DNA of 64,000 nucleotides from DATEDA01 sp963789885 (GCA_963789885.1 CAWBNB010000005.1:62001-126000), one strand, 5' to 3'. Positions 1-8,714 are shown, counted from the first letter of the stretch. Translations and numbers: made by a program. Notes: generated by a model not told the origin, from the letters alone.

Positions 1-43
1 GCGATCGACCCAATCGTCCTGGAAACGGCAGATCCGCATGGCG

Positions 44-766
44 TCAGGCCCGGGCGACGAGCGTGGCCGAGAAGAGCTCGGCGATGCGCCGCTCGGCGAG
101 CGTCGCGGCCTCCGGCGCAAACACGTCGGCGCGCAACGGGTTAAAGAAGCCGTGCTGCGCACCGGGATAGACGAACACCTGCGCGTTCGGCGTCCCATCG
201 ACCGCCTTGCGCACGGCGTCGACCGACTCGGCGCTGATATGGGCATCGCGGTCGCCGACGTGGAACTGGAACGGCACGTCGAGGCGTCGGAGCCCGTCCG
301 GATCGGCGTCGATCCGCACGCCGTACACCGAGGCGATCGCGTCGAAGCGATGCTCCTGCTGCGCGGTAACCGCGAGCCTGCCGCCGAGGCAGAAGCCGAT
401 CACGCCGAGGCGCCCCGCGGAGCCGGGTTGCGCTGCGAGCCAGCGCCCCGACGCGGCGACGTCCGCCGCGCCGCGCGCGAGGTCGAAGCCCTGCATCAGT
501 TCGAAGCCGCGCTTGCGATCGTCCGCACCATAGCCGAGGCTGACGCGCGGCTGCTGACGCCAGAACAGGTCGGGCACGAGCACGGCGTAGCCGAGCAACG
601 CGAAGCGACGCGCCTTCTCCTGCATCGCCGGGTTGACGCCGAAGATCTCCTGCAGCATGACTAGGCCGGGCACCGCACGGCCCTCCGGCGCGACATGGAA
701 GCCGGACATCTCGCCGCCTTCGACCGGAATCGCCGCCCAGCGCTCGGCAAGCATCGCCGCGCTCAT
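44..766 (-). CDS. Dienelactone hydrolase family protein
   Basis: A 240-residue alpha/beta hydrolase of the dienelactone hydrolase family, which opens lactones made after aromatic ring cleavage. The catalytic triad is visible: nucleophile Cys126 in GFCLGG, an Asp in GDRDAH (residues 171-176) and His205 in GAQHGF. Length is normal and there is no signal peptide, so it should be cytoplasmic. The start is fixed by an ATGA overlap with the stop codon of the upstream dioxygenase, so the two are translationally coupled. Context suggests it acts on a ring-cleavage product, but many homologues are general hydrolases and the substrate is not known. Confidence 0.85.
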   Translation of the reverse strand: MSAAMLAERWAAIPVEGGEMSGFHVAPEGRAVPGLVMLQEIFGVNPAMQEKARRFALLGYAVLVPDLFWRQQPRVSLGYGADDRKRGFELMQGFDLARGAADVAASGRWLAAQPGSAGRLGVIGFCLGGRLAVTAQQEHRFDAIASVYGVRIDADPDGLRRLDVPFQFHVGDRDAHISAESVDAVRKAVDGTPNAQVFVYPGAQHGFFNPLRADVFAPEAATLAERRIAELFSATLVARA

Positions 767-1884
767 GCGCCGAACTCGATCGTCGCGCCGGCCTCGGTCC
801 GACCCTGCTCGCGCATCAGCCCGAGTTTGCGCAGCGTCGGCTCGTCGGTCACCGAATAGAGGAACACCGGTTCGCGCGTCGGGTTGACGAACCGGCTCCA
901 GCACCAGCCCGGGACGGTGAAGACGTCGTTGCGCGTCCACTCGAACGCCCCGCCCTCGAGCTCCACGCGGCCTTCGCCCTCGAGGACACAGTAAACGGTG
1001 CTGGCGGTCCGGCGTCGCCAGCCCGTCGACTCGCCCGGACGCAGCAGCTGCGCACGGAAGGACATCGTCGGCATGACCGAACCGCCGGTCGTCGGGTCGA
1101 CATACTCGATCAGGACCCCGTCGTACGGGCTGCCCGGGTAGCCGGCCATACGTTCCAGCGCACGGCGCGTGTCGGCCCATCGGTGGCAGAACATCGGCGA
1201 GTGCTCGTGGGCGCTGCGCCGATGATCGACGAACAAGGGCTTCACGCCGCCGGTCGCGTACAGGTTCTGCGAATGCCCGACGGGTACGCTCACCGACTGA
1301 TGGAACCTGCGCTGCGCTCGCCCCTCCGCGTCCCGCTCGTGATAGTCGAACTCGAACGACGTCGCGTTCAACGACTCGACCAGCGGGACGTCGAGCACGT
1401 CGACCCAGATCACCGGCTTGGTGCCGTCGTTGCCGTGGTCGTGCCAGGTGCCGTGAGGCGTGATGATGAGATCGCCCCGCGACATCGGCAGCTTCTCGCC
1501 TTCGACGACGGTGAAGCCGCCGTCGCCTTCGAGCACGAAGCGGCTCGCACAGGGCGTGTGTCGGTGGACCGGCGCGCGCTCGCCCGGGTTGTACAGCGAG
1601 TACGCGGCGAAAATCGTACCGGTGATGTACGGCTTGTCGCCGATCCCGGGATTCCGGAACACGAGAGCCCGCCGCTCGCACTCCTCGATCGGGACGGTGT
1701 GCGCCGCGGCGCGCAGCCGCGACTCGATGTCCGCCCAGCGCCACCGGTAGGGCTTGGCGCGGTTGCGCGGCTGCAGGAGCTCGATGTCGGCGCGCTGCTC
1801 CCAGAACTCCACTAGATGCAGGGCGCGGGCGTCCTCTTTCAGCGTGGCGCGGATCGCGCCGATGTCGGCGATCTTGTCATTCAT
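763..1884 (-). CDS. Gentisate 1,2-dioxygenase-like bicupin (gentisate/salicylate/1-hydroxy-2-naphthoate dioxygenase family)
   Basis: A 373-residue Fe(II) ring-cleaving dioxygenase of the gentisate 1,2-dioxygenase family. The N-terminal cupin carries the metal ligands His107 and His109 (VHRHTPCASRF) and a third His in TPHGTWHDH (residues 142-150); a second cupin fold lies at about 260-350. The ATG at 1884 is chosen because AGGAGA precedes it at good spacing; an in-frame start 20 codons upstream would run into the promoter region. It is the first gene of an operon with the hydrolase and is divergent from an IclR regulator, a typical arrangement for an inducible aromatic pathway. Gentisate, salicylate and 1-hydroxy-2-naphthoate enzymes are close relatives, so the exact substrate is open. 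Confidence 0.85.
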   Translation of the reverse strand: MNDKIADIGAIRATLKEDARALHLVEFWEQRADIELLQPRNRAKPYRWRWADIESRLRAAAHTVPIEECERRALVFRNPGIGDKPYITGTIFAAYSLYNPGERAPVHRHTPCASRFVLEGDGGFTVVEGEKLPMSRGDLIITPHGTWHDHGNDGTKPVIWVDVLDVPLVESLNATSFEFDYHERDAEGRAQRRFHQSVSVPVGHSQNLYATGGVKPLFVDHRRSAHEHSPMFCHRWADTRRALERMAGYPGSPYDGVLIEYVDPTTGGSVMPTMSFRAQLLRPGESTGWRRRTASTVYCVLEGEGRVELEGGAFEWTRNDVFTVPGWCWSRFVNPTREPVFLYSVTDEPTLRKLGLMREQGRTEAGATIEFGA

Positions 1885-1984
1885 CGGGTCTCTCCTGGTT
1901 CCGTGGGTTGCGTGCTGCAACGATAGGCATTTACAATATCGCAATCAAATTTACTATTCTGCAACTAGAACGAGGGCACGGCCG
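1885..1984. promoter_or_regulatory. Divergent promoter region between ring-cleavage operon and IclR regulator
   Basis: A 100-bp spacer whose centre (about 1926-1960) is AT-rich in a very GC-rich neighbourhood, as expected for back-to-back promoters. The heptamer CTGCAAC occurs at 1915-1921 and again at 1959-1965, in the same orientation and 44 bp apart (about four helical turns). This could be regulator half-sites, but the evidence is only positional. Confidence 0.5.
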
Positions 1985-2872
1985 ATGGCCCAATCGCGCA
2001 CGAATACGGCGTTTACGACCCCGGGCAGTCCTTACGGACTGGCGGCGCAGCTGGCGGCGTTGCAGCGGGCGGGATCGCGCCCGCGCCGGCGCGCACGCCG
2101 GCAGGTGGGCATCCAGTCGGTGGAGGCCGGGATCGGCGTGCTCAAGGTGCTGGTCGGCGCGGGCAGGCCGATGAAGCTGAAGGACATCGCGGCGTTGACG
2201 CGCATGTCCGCGTCGAAGGTCCACCGCTACATGGTGAGCTTCTGCCGCACCGGGCTCGTCGAGCAGGACGATCGCGAGTCGACCTATCGTCTGGGGCCGT
2301 ACGCGCTCGAGATGGCCATCGCGTCCTTCAACGCGCGCCAGCCGGTCAAGCTGGCCTCGGACTCGCTGGAGGCGATCGTGCGTGAGATCGGACTCACGGT
2401 CGCGCTCGCGGTGTGGGGCAGCCACGGGCCGACCATCGTGCGCATCGAGGAGTCTTCCTATCCCGTATCGATGAACGTGCGCGCCGGCGTCGTGGCGCCG
2501 GTGACGCGCTCGGCCTCGGGACTGGTGTTCGCCGCCTTCATGCCGGCGCACATCGTCGAGCCGCTGATCGAGGCCGAGCTGCAGGCGCTACCCGCGTCCA
2601 AGCGCGGCGCGGCGCGGAGGTCGCTGCAGGTCTCCCTCGACGAGGCGCGCCGCACCGGAATTGCGTCCGTCACGCAGCTGCTGGTCCCGGGCGCGGATGC
2701 GATGGCCGCCCCGGTCTTCGATCGCGACAACCGCGTCTGCCTGGCGCTGCTCGCGATCGGGAGCACCGGCACCTTCAGCATTGCGCCGGACGGCCCGGTC
2801 GCGAGCGTGTTGCGCCGGCATGCGGACGCGCTGTCGCACGCGCTCGGGTTTCGCGCCGCGCCGGCAGCCTAG
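1985..2872 (+). CDS. IclR-family transcriptional regulator
   Basis: A 295-residue IclR-type regulator. After a basic, low-complexity N-terminus of about 40 residues comes the winged helix-turn-helix (about 43-105, including LKDIAALTRMSASKVHRYM), then the effector-binding domain (about 115-285). The ATG at 1985 is the most sensible start because earlier in-frame codons lie in the dioxygenase coding sequence on the other strand. It is divergent from the gentisate-type dioxygenase and is the obvious candidate to control it, probably by sensing a pathway acid; that role is inferred from position only. Confidence 0.85.
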   Translation: MAQSRTNTAFTTPGSPYGLAAQLAALQRAGSRPRRRARRQVGIQSVEAGIGVLKVLVGAGRPMKLKDIAALTRMSASKVHRYMVSFCRTGLVEQDDRESTYRLGPYALEMAIASFNARQPVKLASDSLEAIVREIGLTVALAVWGSHGPTIVRIEESSYPVSMNVRAGVVAPVTRSASGLVFAAFMPAHIVEPLIEAELQALPASKRGAARRSLQVSLDEARRTGIASVTQLLVPGADAMAAPVFDRDNRVCLALLAIGSTGTFSIAPDGPVASVLRRHADALSHALGFRAAPAA

Positions 2873-2921
2873 GTCGCTAGTCAGTCCCCGCAGGAGGCCT
2901 TCACGGGCCAGCCGGGCCCCG

Positions 2922-3542
2922 CTATCGTCGCCTGACCGCGCGCTTCGCGGGACGGCGGATGGCCTTCTTCGTCGCCCGTTTCACGGGCCGCTTCGCAGGC
3001 TTGCGCTTCGCCCCGTGCGGTGCGGCGCTGACGAGAACTGCCGCGATGATGCACGGTTCGCTGCCGCGCACGCTCCAGGAGTGGTTCGTGCCGCGCTGGA
3101 TCATGACGTCGCCCGCCTTGAGCAGGGTCTCGCCCTTGTCCATGATCGCGTGGATCTCGCCCTTGAGGACGATGATGTAGTCGACGGTGGCCGTCTTGTG
3201 CATCATCGGGTCGCTCGAGTGCGCATCCTGGGCGTGGCCGGCGCCGATCGAGTCGAAACCCTCGCGGCCGTCGGTCCGGCCGCGCCAGGCGCTGTCGGGC
3301 GGGAACTCGACGATGCGCAGGATCGTGCCGCCGCGGGGCGGCTCCAGCCGCACCGGCCGGTCGGCGTTGTCGGCCGCACCCTCGTTCCGCGCCGGCGCAC
3401 CCTTCGTCTCCCACAGGTCGGTCAGCGCGAGCCCCGGCATCGCGGCCATCTCCTTCACGTTCGGCGCCGACCCGTCCATGATGAAAGCCGACTTGCCGTC
3501 GGCGTCGTGGCCGGTGAGAACCCTGCGGACTCGCCAGATCAT
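2922..3542 (-). CDS. Cupin-domain protein with a highly basic Lys/Arg/Pro tail
   Basis: A 206-residue protein. Residues about 95-170 form a single cupin barrel with a GTNHSW motif near the end of the fold. The last 28 residues or so are almost entirely Lys, Arg, Ala and Pro (for example KRKPAKRPVKRATKK), resembling the histone H1-like tails found on some bacterial DNA-binding proteins and unusual on a cupin. The ATG at 3542 lies 66 bp from the divergent FAH gene. Single-cupin proteins are common in FAH/gentisate clusters, where they may be metal-dependent isomerases or small-molecule sensors. The function here is unknown. Confidence 0.75.
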   Translation of the reverse strand: MIWRVRRVLTGHDADGKSAFIMDGSAPNVKEMAAMPGLALTDLWETKGAPARNEGAADNADRPVRLEPPRGGTILRIVEFPPDSAWRGRTDGREGFDSIGAGHAQDAHSSDPMMHKTATVDYIIVLKGEIHAIMDKGETLLKAGDVMIQRGTNHSWSVRGSEPCIIAAVLVSAAPHGAKRKPAKRPVKRATKKAIRRPAKRAVRRR

Positions 3543-3608
3543 GGTCTCCTCGAAGCGTCGTTGAGCGGGGCCGTAGAATAGCGCGCAGGCAACGGCAGCG
3601 GGGGAGGA

Positions 3609-4601
3609 ATGAAGCTCGTCACGTTTCGCACCGCGCGCGGCGGCCTGCGCGCCGGCGCGCTGATCGACGACGGCGCGCGCGTGCTCGACCTGCAGGCCGC
3701 GCATCGCGCGCGTTACGGCCGGGCCTCGCCTCGGCTCGCGAGCGTGCTCGCGATCGCCGAAGGCGGCGAGCCCGCGCTCGACCTCGCGCGCGCGCTCGCG
3801 GCGACGAAGCGACGCCCGAAGGCGGCGGTATTCGCACGCGACGCGGTGCGCTTCGCCGCGCCGATTCCGCAGCCGCCGCAGATGCGCGATTTCCTGTGCT
3901 TCGAGAAGCATCTGGTGCAGGCTTTCCAGGCGGCGCGCAAGCTCCGTGCGCGCGCCGCGCCGGACCCGGATGCGGCGCTCCGCGAGATGGAAGCGAAGGG
4001 AATCCTCGCGGTGCCCCAGACCTGGTACGAGCGACCGATCTTTTATCACCCGAACCGGTTCAGCGTCTGCGGTCACGAGGACGAAGTGCCGTGGCCCGGG
4101 TATTGCGAAGCACTCGACTTCGAGCTCGAGTTCGGCTTCTACATCGGCCGCCCCGGCAAGGACATCGCTCGCGAGCGGGCGCGCGACCATATCTTCGGCT
4201 ACACGATCTTCAACGACTTCTCGGCGCGCGACGAGCAGACGAAGGAGATGCCCGGCCAGCTCGGGCCCGGCAAGGGCAAGGATTTCGACAACGCGAACGC
4301 GATGGGGCCCTGCCTCGTCACCGCCGACGAGATCCCCGATCCCTACGCCCTCGAGATGAGGGTCCGGGTGAACGGCGAGGAGTGGGGGCGCGGCAACTCC
4401 CGCGACATGAAGTGGAAGTTCGAGGACTGCATCGCGCACGTCGCCCGGTCCGAGACGCTGCATCCCGGCGAGTTCTTCGGCTCGGGCACCGTCGGCAACG
4501 GCTGCGGGCTCGAGCAGCTGCGGTTCCTGAAGCCGGGCGACGTCGTCGAGCTCGAGGTCGAGCGCATCGGCATCCTGCGTAACCGCGTGGTGAAGGAGTG
4601 A
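3609..4601 (+). CDS. Fumarylacetoacetate hydrolase (FAH) family protein
   Basis: A 330-residue FAH-superfamily enzyme; the family hydrolyses C-C bonds in 1,3-diketo acids such as fumarylpyruvate or fumarylacetoacetate. The acidic metal-binding segment DFELEFGFYIGRPGKD (about residues 172-190) and the downstream GPCLVT strand are present. A GGGGAGGA ribosome site sits just before the ATG. The stop overlaps the next gene's GTG (GTGA), so the two are coupled. Beside a gentisate-type dioxygenase it most likely hydrolyses the ring-cleavage product, possibly maleylpyruvate directly, since no maleylpyruvate isomerase gene is visible here. Confidence 0.85.
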   Translation: MKLVTFRTARGGLRAGALIDDGARVLDLQAAHRARYGRASPRLASVLAIAEGGEPALDLARALAATKRRPKAAVFARDAVRFAAPIPQPPQMRDFLCFEKHLVQAFQAARKLRARAAPDPDAALREMEAKGILAVPQTWYERPIFYHPNRFSVCGHEDEVPWPGYCEALDFELEFGFYIGRPGKDIARERARDHIFGYTIFNDFSARDEQTKEMPGQLGPGKGKDFDNANAMGPCLVTADEIPDPYALEMRVRVNGEEWGRGNSRDMKWKFEDCIAHVARSETLHPGEFFGSGTVGNGCGLEQLRFLKPGDVVELEVERIGILRNRVVKE

Positions 4602-5371
4602 CCGTCCAAGCCGCAGCCGCGTTCCTGGCCGAGGCGCGGCTCGCGCGCACGCGCATGAGCGGGCTCCCGCCCGAGCTTCGCCCCGCGGACGTTGCGGCCG
4701 CCTATCGCGTCCAGGACGCGCTGCACGGAGCGCTCGCGAGCGCCGGGCTCGGGCCGCTGGCGGGCTACAAGATCGGCTGCACGACGCCGGTCATGCAGCA
4801 GTACCTGAAGATCGACCATCCGTGCGCCGGCGGCGTGTTCGCGGCACGGGTGTATCGCGACGCAGCGCGCTTGCGCCACGGCGCCTTCGTCCGCGTCGGG
4901 ATCGAATGCGAGATCGCGGTGCTGCTCGGGCGCGACCTGCCGCCGCGCGACCGGCCGTACGAGCCGGCCGAGGTCGCCCCGGCCGTCGAGGCGTGCGCCG
5001 CCGGGATCGAGATCGTCGACGATCGGTGGGTCGACTATGGGGCGGTCGACACGCCCACGCTGATCGCCGACGATTTCTTCAACTCGGGCTGCGTCCTGGG
5101 CGCACCGCGCCGCTTCGACGCTGCGCTGGACCTGGCCACCGTGCAAGGCGCGATGTCCGTCAACGGCCGGGAGGTGGGCCGCGGCACCGGCAGCGACGCG
5201 CTCGGGAGTCCGCTCAACGCCCTCGCCTGGCTTGCGTCCGCGCGGGCTGGCCTCAGGGCGGGGGAGTTCGTCCTCACCGGCAGCATGGTCCAGACGTACT
5301 GGCCGGCCCGCGGCGACGTCTGCGCCGTGGCGCTCGAGGGCCTCGGCACCGCCCGGGTGTCGTTCGAGTAG
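4598..5371 (+). CDS. 2-keto-4-pentenoate hydratase family protein
   Basis: A 257-residue member of the 2-oxopent-4-enoate hydratase/oxaloacetate decarboxylase branch of the FAH superfamily, close in size to MhpD/XylJ enzymes, which hydrate 2-hydroxypentadienoates. The core ECEIAVLLGRDLP segment with its metal-binding acidic residues is at about 104-116 and the catalytic-region EIVDDRW at about 142-148. The GTG start overlaps the previous stop by four bases. It probably handles a dienoate from ring cleavage; the exact substrate is uncertain. Confidence 0.8.
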   Translation: MTVQAAAAFLAEARLARTRMSGLPPELRPADVAAAYRVQDALHGALASAGLGPLAGYKIGCTTPVMQQYLKIDHPCAGGVFAARVYRDAARLRHGAFVRVGIECEIAVLLGRDLPPRDRPYEPAEVAPAVEACAAGIEIVDDRWVDYGAVDTPTLIADDFFNSGCVLGAPRRFDAALDLATVQGAMSVNGREVGRGTGSDALGSPLNALAWLASARAGLRAGEFVLTGSMVQTYWPARGDVCAVALEGLGTARVSFE

Positions 5372-5474
5372 CCGGGCGGGTTGCCCGGCCCCCGAAAAGC
5401 CGGTAGCCTCGACGGCTCTCCCCGGAGCGCCCCCTACCCCCGGTGCGGCCGGCTCCCCACTTGCGAGGACAACC

Positions 5475-5780
5475 ATGAACGAACAGGTCACCACCGATAA
5501 GCTCGTCACCGACATGAAAGTCGTCATGGCCGATGCCGAGGATCTCCTGCGCGCCACCGCGAGCGCGGCCGGCGAGAAGGTCTCCGCCGCGCGCGCGAAG
5601 ATGGAGGACAGCCTTCGCACCGCGCGGGTGAAGGTCAACCAGGCCCAGGAGGTCGTCGTCGACAAGGCGAAGGCCGCCGCGCAGGCGACCGACGACTACG
5701 TGCACGCCCATCCGTGGAAGGCGGTCGGGACCGCGGCTGCGGTCGGCGTGATCATCGGCATGCTGATCGCCCGCCGCTAG
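5475..5780 (+). CDS. DUF883 (ElaB/YqjD-type) membrane-anchored protein
   Basis: A 101-residue DUF883 protein. The body is a long amphipathic, coiled-coil-like helix rich in Ala, Lys and Glu, followed by a C-terminal membrane segment (GTAAAVGVIIGMLIARR). In E. coli, YqjD and ElaB are inner-membrane proteins that bind ribosomes in stationary phase. It heads the usual yqjD-yqjE-yqjK trio. The ATG at 5475 gives the typical family length. Confidence 0.85.
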   Translation: MNEQVTTDKLVTDMKVVMADAEDLLRATASAAGEKVSAARAKMEDSLRTARVKVNQAQEVVVDKAKAAAQATDDYVHAHPWKAVGTAAAVGVIIGMLIARR

Positions 5781-5794
5781 GCGACGCCCTCCCG

Positions 5795-6182
5795 ATGTCG
5801 CAGGAGGCGGGCCGCGCCGCGCCCCCCCGGACTCGTCGACTCGCTCTCGCGCCTCGGGCGCAGCGCGCTCGCGCTGCTGCGCACCCGGCTCGAGATCCTC
5901 GGCACCGAGATCGAGGAAGAGCGCATCCGCTTCGCGGGGCTCGCGCTCGCCCTGGCGGCGATCGCCTTCTGCCTGCAGATGGCCGTGCTCCTCTTCGTGA
6001 TCTTCCTGGTGGTGCTCTTATGGGACACGCACCGCCTCGCTACGCTCGGGGCGTTCGCGGCGTTCTTCCTGATCGCTGGCGTCGCTGGCATGCTGGCCCT
6101 AAAGCGCAGCCTTGCGCGGCGCCCGAAGATGTTCGCGAGCTCGCTCGCCGAGCTCATGAAGGACGAGGAGCATCTGAAGTGA
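5795..6182 (+). CDS. yqjE: YqjE/phage holin-like membrane protein, with an apparent frameshift
   Basis: The YqjE-type protein of the DUF883 trio, about 128 residues: an amphipathic N-terminal part, two membrane helices (around LQMAVLLFVIFLVVLLW and AFFLIAGVAGMLAL) and a short cytoplasmic tail. The ATG at 5795 and the conserved body are in different frames. Removing one C from the seven-C run at 5822-5828 joins them as MSQEAGRAAPPGLVDSL. The conserved frame has no usual start codon until 5979, inside the first membrane helix. The stop overlaps the GTG of the next gene. A homopolymer sequencing error is the simplest explanation. Confidence 0.7.
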
Positions 6183-6499
6183 ACCGCCGCCGCATCGCGC
6201 AGATCCATGCCCGCCGCGAGCGGCTGCTCGCCCGCTCGGCGGCGCAGCGCGACGAGCTGGCGCTGCTCCTCGCGCCGCTCAAGGGACCGCTCGCGATTGC
6301 CGATCGCGGGATCGCCGTCGCGCAGTACGCCCGCGCGCATCCGGGTCTCGTGGCGATCGCCGCGGCCGTCTTCGTGCTGCTCTCGCCGAGGCGCGCGTTC
6401 CGCTGGGCACGGCGCGCGTTCACCGTCTGGCGCAGCTACCGCTGGGCCGCGCGCGCGCTCAGTACGATCGCGCCCGTCGACTCGACCGCGTCGGGCTAG
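6179..6499 (+). CDS. YqjK-like family protein
   Basis: A 106-residue protein starting at a GTG that overlaps the yqjE stop (GTGA), with GGAG about eight bases upstream. It begins with a basic helix (NRRRIAQIHARRERLLARS) and has one hydrophobic segment (LVAIAAAVFVLLSP, about 68-81), then a basic tail. Size, order and composition match the YqjK proteins that follow DUF883 and YqjE genes. Its last 41 bases overlap the 3' end of the convergent exonuclease III gene. Confidence 0.7.
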   Translation: MNRRRIAQIHARRERLLARSAAQRDELALLLAPLKGPLAIADRGIAVAQYARAHPGLVAIAAAVFVLLSPRRAFRWARRAFTVWRSYRWAARALSTIAPVDSTASG

Positions 6500-7280
6500 C
6501 GCCTCCGAGCTCCCAGTCGTAGTCGATCGTGAGCGGCGCGTGGTCGGAGAATCGCCGCGCCTTGTAGATCGAGGCCTTCACCGCCTTCGCCGCGATCCCG
6601 GGGGTGGCGATCTGGTAGTCGATCCGCCACCCGACGTTCTTCGCCCACGCCTGGCCGCGGTTCGACCACCAGGTGTACTGCTCCGGACGCGGGTCGAGGC
6701 GGCGGAAGACGTCCACCCAGCCCGCCTTCTCGAACACCGCGGTCAGCCACGCCCGCTCCTCGGGCAGGAACCCGGAATTCTTCCGGTTCGAACGCCAGTT
6801 CTTCAGGTCGATCTCGCGGTGCGCGATGTTCCAGTCGCCGCACAGGATGAACTCGCGGCCGCTCGCGGCGAGGCGTTCGAGCACCGGCATGTATTCGCGC
6901 AGGAACCGGAATTTCGCCTGCTGGCGCTCCTCCGAGCTCGACCCCGAAGGCACATACATCGAAACGATGGAGAGCTCGCCGAAGTCGGCACGGAGCAGGC
7001 GTCCCTCCGGGTCAAACTCGCGGCTGCCGAACCCGGTCGAAACGGCATCGGGCGCTCGGCGGCAATACATGCCGACGCCGCTATAGCCCTTCTTGTGCGC
7101 GAAATCGAAGTGCGCTTCGAGCGATCCTGGCATGAGGATTGCACTAGGCAGATCGCTTCGATGAGCCTTGATCTCTTGCATGCACACGCAATCTGCCTTT
7201 TGTCGCGCGAGCCAGCGGAGGAAGCCCTTCGCGACGGCCGAGCGGATGCCGTTGAGATTCAGGGTGATCACGCGTAACAT
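6459..7280 (-). CDS. xth: Exodeoxyribonuclease III (AP endonuclease family)
   Basis: A 273-residue Mg-dependent exonuclease III/AP endonuclease, which cuts at abasic sites and removes 3' blocking groups in base-excision repair. Motifs: ITLNLNGIRSA at the N-terminus, the metal-binding Glu36 in MQEIK, GDWNIAH, the RIDYQ segment and the terminal SDHAP with the catalytic Asp-His. A 15-residue tail follows the usual DYDWEL ending and overlaps the convergent yqjK-like gene by 41 bp, so a small error near the 3' end is possible. It is divergent from pyrE. Confidence 0.93.
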   Translation of the reverse strand: MLRVITLNLNGIRSAVAKGFLRWLARQKADCVCMQEIKAHRSDLPSAILMPGSLEAHFDFAHKKGYSGVGMYCRRAPDAVSTGFGSREFDPEGRLLRADFGELSIVSMYVPSGSSSEERQQAKFRFLREYMPVLERLAASGREFILCGDWNIAHREIDLKNWRSNRKNSGFLPEERAWLTAVFEKAGWVDVFRRLDPRPEQYTWWSNRGQAWAKNVGWRIDYQIATPGIAAKAVKASIYKARRFSDHAPLTIDYDWELGGASPTRSSRRARSY

Positions 7281-7323
7281 ATTGAAATCCGTTGAAAAAT
7301 CGACGCCGCCTCGAGCCGCCGGG

Positions 7324-7974
7324 ATGAGCGACTACCGCCGCGAGTTCATCGCGTTCGCGATCGCGAGCGGGGTGCTGCGTTTCGGCAGCTTTGTGACGAA
7401 ATCCGGCCGAACGACGCCCTACTTCCTTGACGCGGGCCTGTTCAACACCGGCGGTCGCCTCGGACGGCTTGCGGAATTTTACGCAGACGCGATCCAGGCC
7501 TCGGGCGTGTCGTACGACATGGTGTTCGGCCCCGCCTACAAGGGCATCGCGCTCGCCGCGGCGACCGCGGTCGCGCTCTCGCGGCGCGGGCGCGACGTGC
7601 CCTACGCGTACAACCGCAAGGAAGCCAAGGACCATGGTGAGGGCGGCGCGGTGGTCGGTGCGCCGCTCGCCGGCCGCGTGTTGATCGTCGACGACGTGAT
7701 GACTGCGGGTACCGCCGTGCGCGAGTCGGTCGCCGCCATCCGCGCCGCCGGCGCGACGCCGGTCGGGGTTGTCGTGTGCCTCGACCGCATGGAACGCGGC
7801 TCGGGCGCGCTCTCCGCGGTCCAGGAAGTCCGCGAACACTATGGAATACCGGTCATCGCGATCGCTACGCTCGATGACCTGCTCGGATATCTAGAAGGTG
7901 CGCCGCAGCACGAGGAGGCATTGCGAGCGATCGCCGCATATCGACGACAATATGGAGTGTCGCACCATGCTTAG
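7324..7974 (+). CDS. pyrE: Orotate phosphoribosyltransferase
   Basis: A 216-residue type I phosphoribosyltransferase of pyrimidine synthesis, joining orotate and PRPP to form OMP. The PRPP-binding motif VLIVDDVMTAGTA is intact, and the substrate-binding GPAYKGIALA lies upstream. The ATG at 7324 gives MSDYRREFIAFAI, the family N-terminus; the 43-bp gap to the divergent xth must hold both promoters. Its 3' end overlaps the next gene by 8 bp. Confidence 0.95.
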   Translation: MSDYRREFIAFAIASGVLRFGSFVTKSGRTTPYFLDAGLFNTGGRLGRLAEFYADAIQASGVSYDMVFGPAYKGIALAAATAVALSRRGRDVPYAYNRKEAKDHGEGGAVVGAPLAGRVLIVDDVMTAGTAVRESVAAIRAAGATPVGVVVCLDRMERGSGALSAVQEVREHYGIPVIAIATLDDLLGYLEGAPQHEEALRAIAAYRRQYGVSHHA

Positions 7975-8653
7975 CCCACGCAGCCTCATGCTCCTCCTCT
8001 GCGCGGCCGCCCTCGCCGGGCCCGCCGCTGCCCAGAAGCTCTACAAGTACACCGACGCCGACGGCAAGGTCGTCTACACCGACAAGATGCCGGCGAGCGC
8101 CGCCGGGAAGCCGAACGAGCAGCTCAACAAACAGGGGACGGTCACGAAGCGCAACGAAGGTGCGCTCACGCCCGAGCAGATCGCCGCGCAGGAAGCCGAG
8201 CGCAAGCGCAAGCTCGACGAAGACATGGCCGCGAAGGAAGAGAAGCGCAAGAACATGGCGCTCCTCAACACCTACTCGAGCGAGCAGGACATTGCCGAGG
8301 CCCGTGCACGGGCGCTCAAGGCGAACGCGGACGCGGTCGAGGAAACCCAGCGCAAGGTCGCCGACGCGAAGAAGCGCCAGCAGGAGCTCGCAGCCGAAGC
8401 CGAGTTCTACAAGAAGAAGCCGATGCCCGGGCAGCTGAAGCAGGACATCCAGGTCAACGACGCCGCGATCGTGTCGCACACCGAGCTCCTCGACAAGAAG
8501 AAGAAGGAGACCGACGCGATCAACACGAAGTACGACGAGGATCTGCGCCGGTACCGGGCGCTCGTGAAGAGCGGTTTAGCGAGTCCCGCGGCTCCCGCAC
8601 CTGCGGCCGCGCCGGTCGCTACCGCGGCGCCGAAGGCCGCGACGAAGAACTGA
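7967..8653 (+). CDS. DUF4124 domain-containing periplasmic protein
   Basis: A 228-residue exported protein. A clear signal peptide (LMLLLCAAALAGPAAAQ) is followed by a DUF4124 domain with the typical KLYKYTDADGKVVYTDKMP sequence, then a long charged coiled-coil (about residues 65-190) and an Ala/Pro-rich tail. DUF4124 proteins are common in Beta- and Gammaproteobacteria with no firm function. The ATG at 7967 is preferred over one five codons upstream because GGAG sits nine bases before it. It overlaps the end of pyrE and is followed by a strong terminator. Confidence 0.8.
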   Translation: MLSPRSLMLLLCAAALAGPAAAQKLYKYTDADGKVVYTDKMPASAAGKPNEQLNKQGTVTKRNEGALTPEQIAAQEAERKRKLDEDMAAKEEKRKNMALLNTYSSEQDIAEARARALKANADAVEETQRKVADAKKRQQELAAEAEFYKKKPMPGQLKQDIQVNDAAIVSHTELLDKKKKETDAINTKYDEDLRRYRALVKSGLASPAAPAPAAAPVATAAPKAATKN

Positions 8654-8684
8654 CCTCGTCCCGGCGTCGGCCGGGATCCGGACG

Positions 8685-8714
8685 ACTGGCCGGCCGAGCC
8701 GGCCAGTTTGTTTG
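8685..8714 (+). terminator. Intrinsic terminator after the DUF4124 gene
   Basis: A perfect 10-bp stem, ACTGGCCGGC (8685-8694) pairing with GCCGGCCAGT (8698-8707) around a CGA loop, followed by TTGTTTG. This is a classic rho-independent terminator for the plus-strand gene. A second, weaker GC hairpin lies just upstream at 8659-8676. Confidence 0.8.

Noticed and set aside
767..1744. In-frame extension of the dienelactone hydrolase upstream over the dioxygenase
   Set aside because: The added residues are out-of-frame dioxygenase sequence; the ATGA overlap fixes the real start.
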